Origin: Cotesia glomerata
Taxonomy: Eukaryota; Arthropoda; Insecta; Hymenoptera; Braconidae
Length of the DNA: 64,000 nucleotides
NCBI RefSeq assembly: GCF_020080835.1
Contig: NC_058164.1
Coordinates: 23,833,510 to 23,897,509, forward strand
Direction of reading: 5' to 3'
Shown here: piece by piece, positions 59,069 through 64,000 of the stretch
Numbering within the stretch: position 1 is the stretch's first letter
Layout: each line of letters begins with the position of its first letter
Made by a program: the position numbers and the translations under genes
The notes under the pieces: generated by a model
What the model saw: the letters and a program-made list of their open reading frames with translations, nothing else
The model's database searches: none
What the model was told of the DNA's origin: nothing

Positions 59069-61317
59069 TATATATTTTTTAAATACTAAAAAATATTTCT
59101 TAAATACAAAGAAATATTTTTTAAATACTAAGAAATGATTTCTTAAATACAAAGAAATCTTCTTAAATATTAAGAAATCCTTCTATCAGTGTATTGAATT
59201 TGAAAACAATACATAAAGTCCATCTACAAATTAACTAGACTAAAAACCGATCAAACTTTTAAAACTTTTTAGTCTCATTAAATTAGAAACAGCATAAAAT
59301 ATTCATAGTTGCTCAATTATTTTACTAAAAAGTTATTTAGACTTTATACAGATCAAAAATAATTTGAATATAGTAAACCAAATACAGATGAAAATGTTTT
59401 TAAAAATTCAAATACAGATCAATAAGTTCAAATGCAGATTATTTAGCTTGAAATCAGTTAAAATTTTTCGACCCGGGATAGTAAACCGTACATGGACAAG
59501 TAAAATCATTTTATTATTTGGTAACAAGAATTATTAGTCGCCTTCAATAAATTTGATTATATCAATACATCTGATTAAAGTTATTTATAGTAGATTTACT
59601 ATATTAGTTTTTTTTAGGAAATATACACACAAAATTAATGACTAAATTAATTGATTAATGTTGAACTAAATACGTACTCTTACCCAACTAACGAATTTAA
59701 CTAAACTAATGTATAACCATTTTAATAGTCTGTGAAATTCGATAATGACGCAACGTACAATATGTATTAGAGATCGTTTCACTGTCAATGACCATGAACT
59801 TATTTTCGTTATGTCTCACGCGTAAGTTTTCAATGCGTTTTCTAGAATAAATGAAAAGATCGCGAAAAAGACCGAAGCCGAGCAAAAGAATGCAAAAGTC
59901 ACATCTCCTAGTTCAATCGGTCGATGATAGTTTTCAACATTATCTTCCGTTTTATTCAAATGATTTGTTACATTTTTATGAAACAATTCCTCCCAAGCTC
60001 TGTTCCAAACGTTCAGAATTCCAGACTGTGCCAGACGCATAAGCAGATTGTTAACACGATGTTTTAAAGCCGAGTTGTGAGGCATTGACAATGTGGCGTA
60101 GCTTACTTTAACGAAATTCTTAGAGGTATGTAATTTATAAGTTGCTATTAACGGTTCTAAATAATATTGATCATCAATACAAGCGACTGATGGATCTTTG
60201 ATGCAATCTTTACAATCATCTACTCCAAACATAATTTTATTGTATAACGGTGTGTTATTAATATAGTTCTTAGTTCCATCACGTACGTAAATTCTAGTGT
60301 AACGATGATCCTCTAGATCTTCTAGAGTCTCGACATTTTTTCTGTACATAGGTTTGGTCAGAAAAGCTGCGAGATGTCCCGAAAACGTTGCCTGGATGAT
60401 CAGAAAATACAAGAATATAACAAAAAAAAATATTCGTATCTTAGCTGTGTCCATCCGTGTGTAAATCGAATTGCCTATCAGTAATCTCAAGCAGTCAAAA
60501 ACCGCGAAAACTAATTTGAAATTCTTTTTACTATTTGATCGATAAATTACGATGAATACAATCAAAAGGATGATCAAAGTTGCGATGGGGGTTAGCCACC
60601 CGTAAAACTCAAACATTTTTTCCAAAGGCGTCGCTAATCCACGATTGTGCGTTACTATCTGCTCGTAGAGTGAATGGAATGGATACGTCGGAGAAATGAA
60701 GTTCATCGAATCGAAGTATTCACAATCGTCTATCCAAGAGATCGGTGTAAGCCCTATCTCAAACTTCATCATCAGTATTGTGAACACAATTAGTTCGCAA
60801 TCACCAGATCGTGCCATAAATTTTTATTTTTATATCCAAATAGTCTGTTAATACTTTGCTGAAAAAGTCCATCTTTTAAAGCAAATATGGAATTGACTTC
60901 TTTGGTATTATTAGCTTTAGTGATTAATGCATAAATGTTTTCTGGAGATTGGATAAGTGCTATGATAATTTGTTTTTGCTATTGCTAGATCGTGTAGCCA
61001 TTAAGTTTTGCAGTACGATCAAAGAATATATTTTGCAGAGCTGGAGAACCTTCTGAAAAAATGTCTGTTAAGTTGCGGTTTTTGTACTCCCACAATTCGT
61101 ATAATAAAAATTGAGATTAAATGTATCAGAAGCCAATTTATTCGCAACAAAATTGGACAAATATATCAAAAGCATAGAAATATATGTAATACATATAATT
61201 CTATATTATTCTCTGTAAGGACGTCTTAAATCTGTACAAAATTGTCCGACCAAATTATTTTTGATTTTATTAGAAAAAAAAATTAACAAGGGCTACAAAA
61301 CTATCAGCTCTCAACCA
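59069..61317. repeat. Third copy of the 49636-51885 block
   Basis: Near-identical to 49636-51885 but with many one-base indels from about 60780 onward. It begins inside the palindromic MITE and ends at the N gap. Confidence 0.85.
59816..61052 (-). pseudogene. Divergent IR exon 3, third copy, frameshifted at its 5' end
   Basis: Acceptor at 61053-61055 and start of exon at 61052 as in 51622. One-base insertions or deletions near 61033, 61043, 60987, 60944, 60866 and 60809 break the frame in the first ligand-binding half. From 60817 on the frame is open through VTHNRGLATPLEKMFEFYGW, M1, M2, RLAQSGI and an altered M3 (FFCSASVFFAIFSFILENALKTYA) to TGA at 59816. The concentration of single-base indels near the gap suggests unpolished sequence rather than true decay. 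Confidence 0.72.
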
Positions 61318-61417
61318 NNNNNNNNNNNNNNNNNNNNNNNNNNNNNNNNNNNNNNNNNNNNNNNNNNNNNNNNNNNNNNNNNNNNNNNNNNNNNNNNNNN
61401 NNNNNNNNNNNNNNNNN
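61318..61417. other. Assembly gap (100 N)
   Basis: The left side is the third block copy, cut at the same place (TATCAGCT..CAACCA) where copy 1 has its LTR-like insertion; the right side is unrelated. Confidence 0.99.
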
Positions 61418-61935
61418 ACTGTACCTAATATATATGAAATCATCAAACGTGATATTGCAAAGTTTGATACCTCTAACTATCCACCAAATAATATTTAAGA
61501 TATTCCGTTAGTAAATAAAAAGTCTTAGGATTAATGAAAGATGAAAACAATGGTAAAATTATGTCGGAATTTGTTGGATTAAGAGCAAAACTTTACGCTT
61601 TCCAAATATATAAATCTGAAGAAGATCAAATTCAAGCATATGAGTCTGATGAAGAAATAAAAGATGATACGGTTAAAATGAGAGCAAAAGGTGTCAAAAA
61701 CTCAACTTTGCGAACTATAACGTTTGATGATTATAAACCATGTCTATTCGATAATATAAGAGTAAAAAAAGATGAATATGTTATAAAAAGAAGAAATCAT
61801 GAAGTTAATACACTTCTTCAAACGAAATTAGCTTTAAGTTGGGAAGATGACAAACGTCAACTTCTCAAAAATAGTACAGACACTTTACCATGGGGTTATA
61901 AAATATACCAAGTTCACAAAAGTTGCCAATATTGA
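61418..61935 (+). pseudogene. Family B (protein-primed type) DNA polymerase C-terminal fragment
   Basis: Reading parts: KRDIAKFDTSNYPPNN, a TAA, a one-base shift, then an open stretch of 133 codons from 61534. KDENNGKIMSEFVGLRAKLY and KAKGVKNSTLRTITFDDYKPC, followed by a late LSWEDDKRQLL...DTLPWGYK, are typical of the C-terminal part of family B DNA polymerases found in Polinton/Maverick transposons and related dsDNA viruses and plasmids. The exonuclease and polymerase active-site motifs would be upstream and are not here (gap). A mobile-element or virus-derived relic is most likely. Confidence 0.65.
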
Positions 61936-62063
61936 AAAAAACTATTAAAAGACCAAGATTATTGTAAATTAAATTTTAAGTAATTAAAAGAAAAATTAAT
62001 GTTATGTTTTTGTAATAATTATAAAAAAAAAAAAAAAATTTTTTTTCTGTTAATTTTTCATGT
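61936..62063. other. AT-rich tail after polymerase fragment
   Basis: Homopolymer A/T runs, no feature. Confidence 0.3.
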
Positions 62064-62668
62064 AAGGTAAAAGCCCCAATAGAGGATAATGTACCAGTAT
62101 ATGATCACTCCATGTATTTGTATACCTATATTTGTGAATATAGATATACAAATACATTGGAGGTACCAATATTAATACCGTCGTGTAATTTAAGAACAAC
62201 AGATTGTCTTATTTTTATTTCTACTCCACAGTCAAGTCAGTTCTGGCTCAAACTTCCCCTGTTTATAGGATGTTAAACCTATGTAATATAATTGTAAAAC
62301 CAATTTTGCAGTCCATGATTGCGACTTACTAGGATCTACTCAAATATTAACTACCAATGACATAAAGCATATCTGTTCTAGTAAACTTGCGTAGTTAACT
62401 CAAAATAAATTTTAAAGAACAAAGCACAGGAATTAATAAATCAGATTACATTTTAATTTTTAATGTAAATATATATTATGTTAATTTAACAAATATTTAT
62501 CTGTGTTAACTATTTATGTGTGTCTCTCTTGTGTAAAAACTCGATGTAATTAAAATTATTATTAGTGGCCCTGTTAGCACGGCAATTGCTGTTGGGCCTA
62601 AATGTAAATAAATAAATAAATAAATAAATATACTGGTACGTGATCATCTATTGGGGCTTTTACCTTAT
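62064..62668. mobile_element. MITE with AAGGTAAAAGCCCCAATA ends, interrupted by a LINE-like 3' end
   Basis: The left AAGGTAAAAGCCCCAATAGA is mirrored by TATTGGGGCTTTTACCTT (62651-62668). Between about 62150 and 62628 is a segment ending GTTGGGCCTAAATGTAAATA followed by (AAAT)n, the usual look of a non-LTR retrotransposon 3' end in insects. Same MITE family as 24847-24966. Confidence 0.6.
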
Positions 62669-64000
62669 AAGTACATTTTTTAACATAAATTTAATTGAAT
62701 TAATTTATATTTTATTCTTAATTATGAAGGTTTAATAAGAAATTCGAACTTGTGATAAGCTGTTCCGAAATAATTCAAGTGAAGTTCTCCTGCTGAGGCC
62801 AAATCGATCAGTGAAATTAACTTCTCTTAATCATCAATAAGCTTCCGGTTGGTTCGATTCTGTAAGTAGATTGAAAACTCGTTTTCCACTATTTCCAAAA
62901 TTTTGTGTTGACTTTCTTAATTTCCGTGATTTGATAAATTCTACCCAATTGCAGTTCTTCAAACTTTTTAGTTGGTAAAAAGTTCGGTAAGTTGTTGATT
63001 TTATTGATAGCACCTCAAATCCATTTTTGAATTATTAAACTAAGAAATTGATAGATAATAGTTAATAATAATAGAAATTAGTTATAAAATAGAATAATGA
63101 AATAAATGACTTATTCGATTTTCTGTAGAATACACAATTTCAAATATTTTTACTTAAATAATTATACCAAGGTAAATTTTTGCACGATGGAAAATATGTC
63201 TGTCGACACTCAATGTAAATTTTTGGAAAATCCAAAAGTGCACAACTCATAATTCTAACTAATTTTTATTTAAATTTTCATTCATATAATTTAGTACCTA
63301 CCTTTCAATCACTTTCCTTTTAAAGTTGAAGCTTTCATTCAATTCCTTCGTCTGCCAGGAAAGTTATTTTAGATTATAAGTCTAAATATGTCTAATTAAA
63401 TCCTTCAACTTCCTAACAAGCTCATTTCAAGATTGTCTACCTAATAAACTTCACAAAAGCTTAACGTACATCCTTTAAGTTATAGCTAATGATTTAATAT
63501 ATTCATACAGATTTAATCCACCTCGAAGAAATCGCCGCAGAAAAGATAAATTTCTTGACTGGAGAACAAAATTCTTGGCTCAAGAAAATTTGTCGGGTGC
63601 CTGAAGGAAGACCGAAGTTGTGTTGGCCGAAGTAAAAATTTTTCTTTAAATTCCATTCTTAGTGAAAGTCATTTTTTCTTAATTCAAATTATCATAAATA
63701 CTTGATATAATAAATTTTTATATTTGATCAAGATTTTTAGATACTTTAGGGAAGCAGCGCCACCTACTTCAGCTGAGAAAAAAATTTTCTCACCTTGAGA
63801 AAATTTTTCTCGAGAATATTTGATACCCATTTTATATTATTTTAGCGTGCAATTATACATATTGAATGAAAAAAAAATGATGAAATATTATTTGATCTTC
63901 CCATTTGACATGTTAATCAATAAAAATATTAATGAAAATTTACTTCTATCTTTATATTTAATTTTTTGGAGCAAGAGAGAAATTTTCTCAACAAGAAAAT
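62669..64000. other. No recognised gene
   Basis: AT-rich, without long frames on either strand or clear element ends. Phrases with repeated GAGAAAATTTTTCTC near 63775-63815 form small hairpins. Non-coding or a very old repeat. Confidence 0.3.

Noticed and set aside
61418..61935. Integrated polydnavirus or other viral segment
   Set aside because: Only a polymerase fragment is visible, which Polinton transposons also carry; no viral structural gene or segment boundary is present.

Overview
The window looks like AT-rich insect nuclear DNA, most likely from a parasitoid wasp (Hymenoptera, perhaps a braconid; the order is inferred from gene type and repeat style, not proven). Coding density is low, genes have introns, transposons are nested, and two 100-base N runs (23857-23956, 61318-61417) show that it is an assembled scaffold.

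The host genes form one minus-strand tandem cluster of divergent ionotropic receptors (IRs, chemosensory relatives of ionotropic glutamate receptors). A complete unit has three exons: exon 1 (99 nt, signal peptide, begins MKK or MRA), exon 2 (about 493 nt, extracellular N-terminal part) and exon 3 (about 1.3 kb, ligand-binding halves, three membrane segments and pore). Intron 2 always has the same phase. Intact-looking genes are at 14179-17090, 40524-43433 and 33183-39007. The rest are disrupted, truncated or frameshifted: 1-552, 6186-12663, 17505-18325, 18909-19211, 20735-21297, 27229-27888, 43845-44650, 45244-45546, 47061-47622, 50396-55323, 55735-57385 and 59816-61052.

A block of roughly 11.4 kb is present twice (about 4955-23856 and 37131-48580) at near identity, and a 2.2 kb block carrying one IR exon 3 occurs three times (1-814, about 49636-51885, 59069-61317). 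The copies are either very recent duplications or unmerged haplotypes. Comparing them gives clean empty sites for several insertions: a 5.8 kb DDE-transposase element (6362-12181, TTA duplication) that splits an IR exon and itself carries a Helentron-like element (9477-11859) in its right inverted repeat; a 1.6 kb hAT-like element (21928-23524); a 2.7 kb TG...CA, LTR-like insertion (815-3541); and a small hAT-like element (36225-37130).

The most interesting structure is in intron 2 of these genes. It repeatedly holds nested transposons, including a palindromic element with a tRNA-like segment. The copy of that palindrome at 4146-5009 has the left flank of one locus (52 kb) and the right flank of another (37 kb). 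It therefore marks either ectopic recombination that put a different exon 3 behind exons 1-2, or an assembly chimera. Outside the IR cluster the window holds transposon remnants: a LINE reverse transcriptase piece near 32.7 kb, a THAP-domain element at 53.8-54.6 kb and a family B DNA polymerase fragment at 61.4-61.9 kb. The last 2 kb has no recognised gene.
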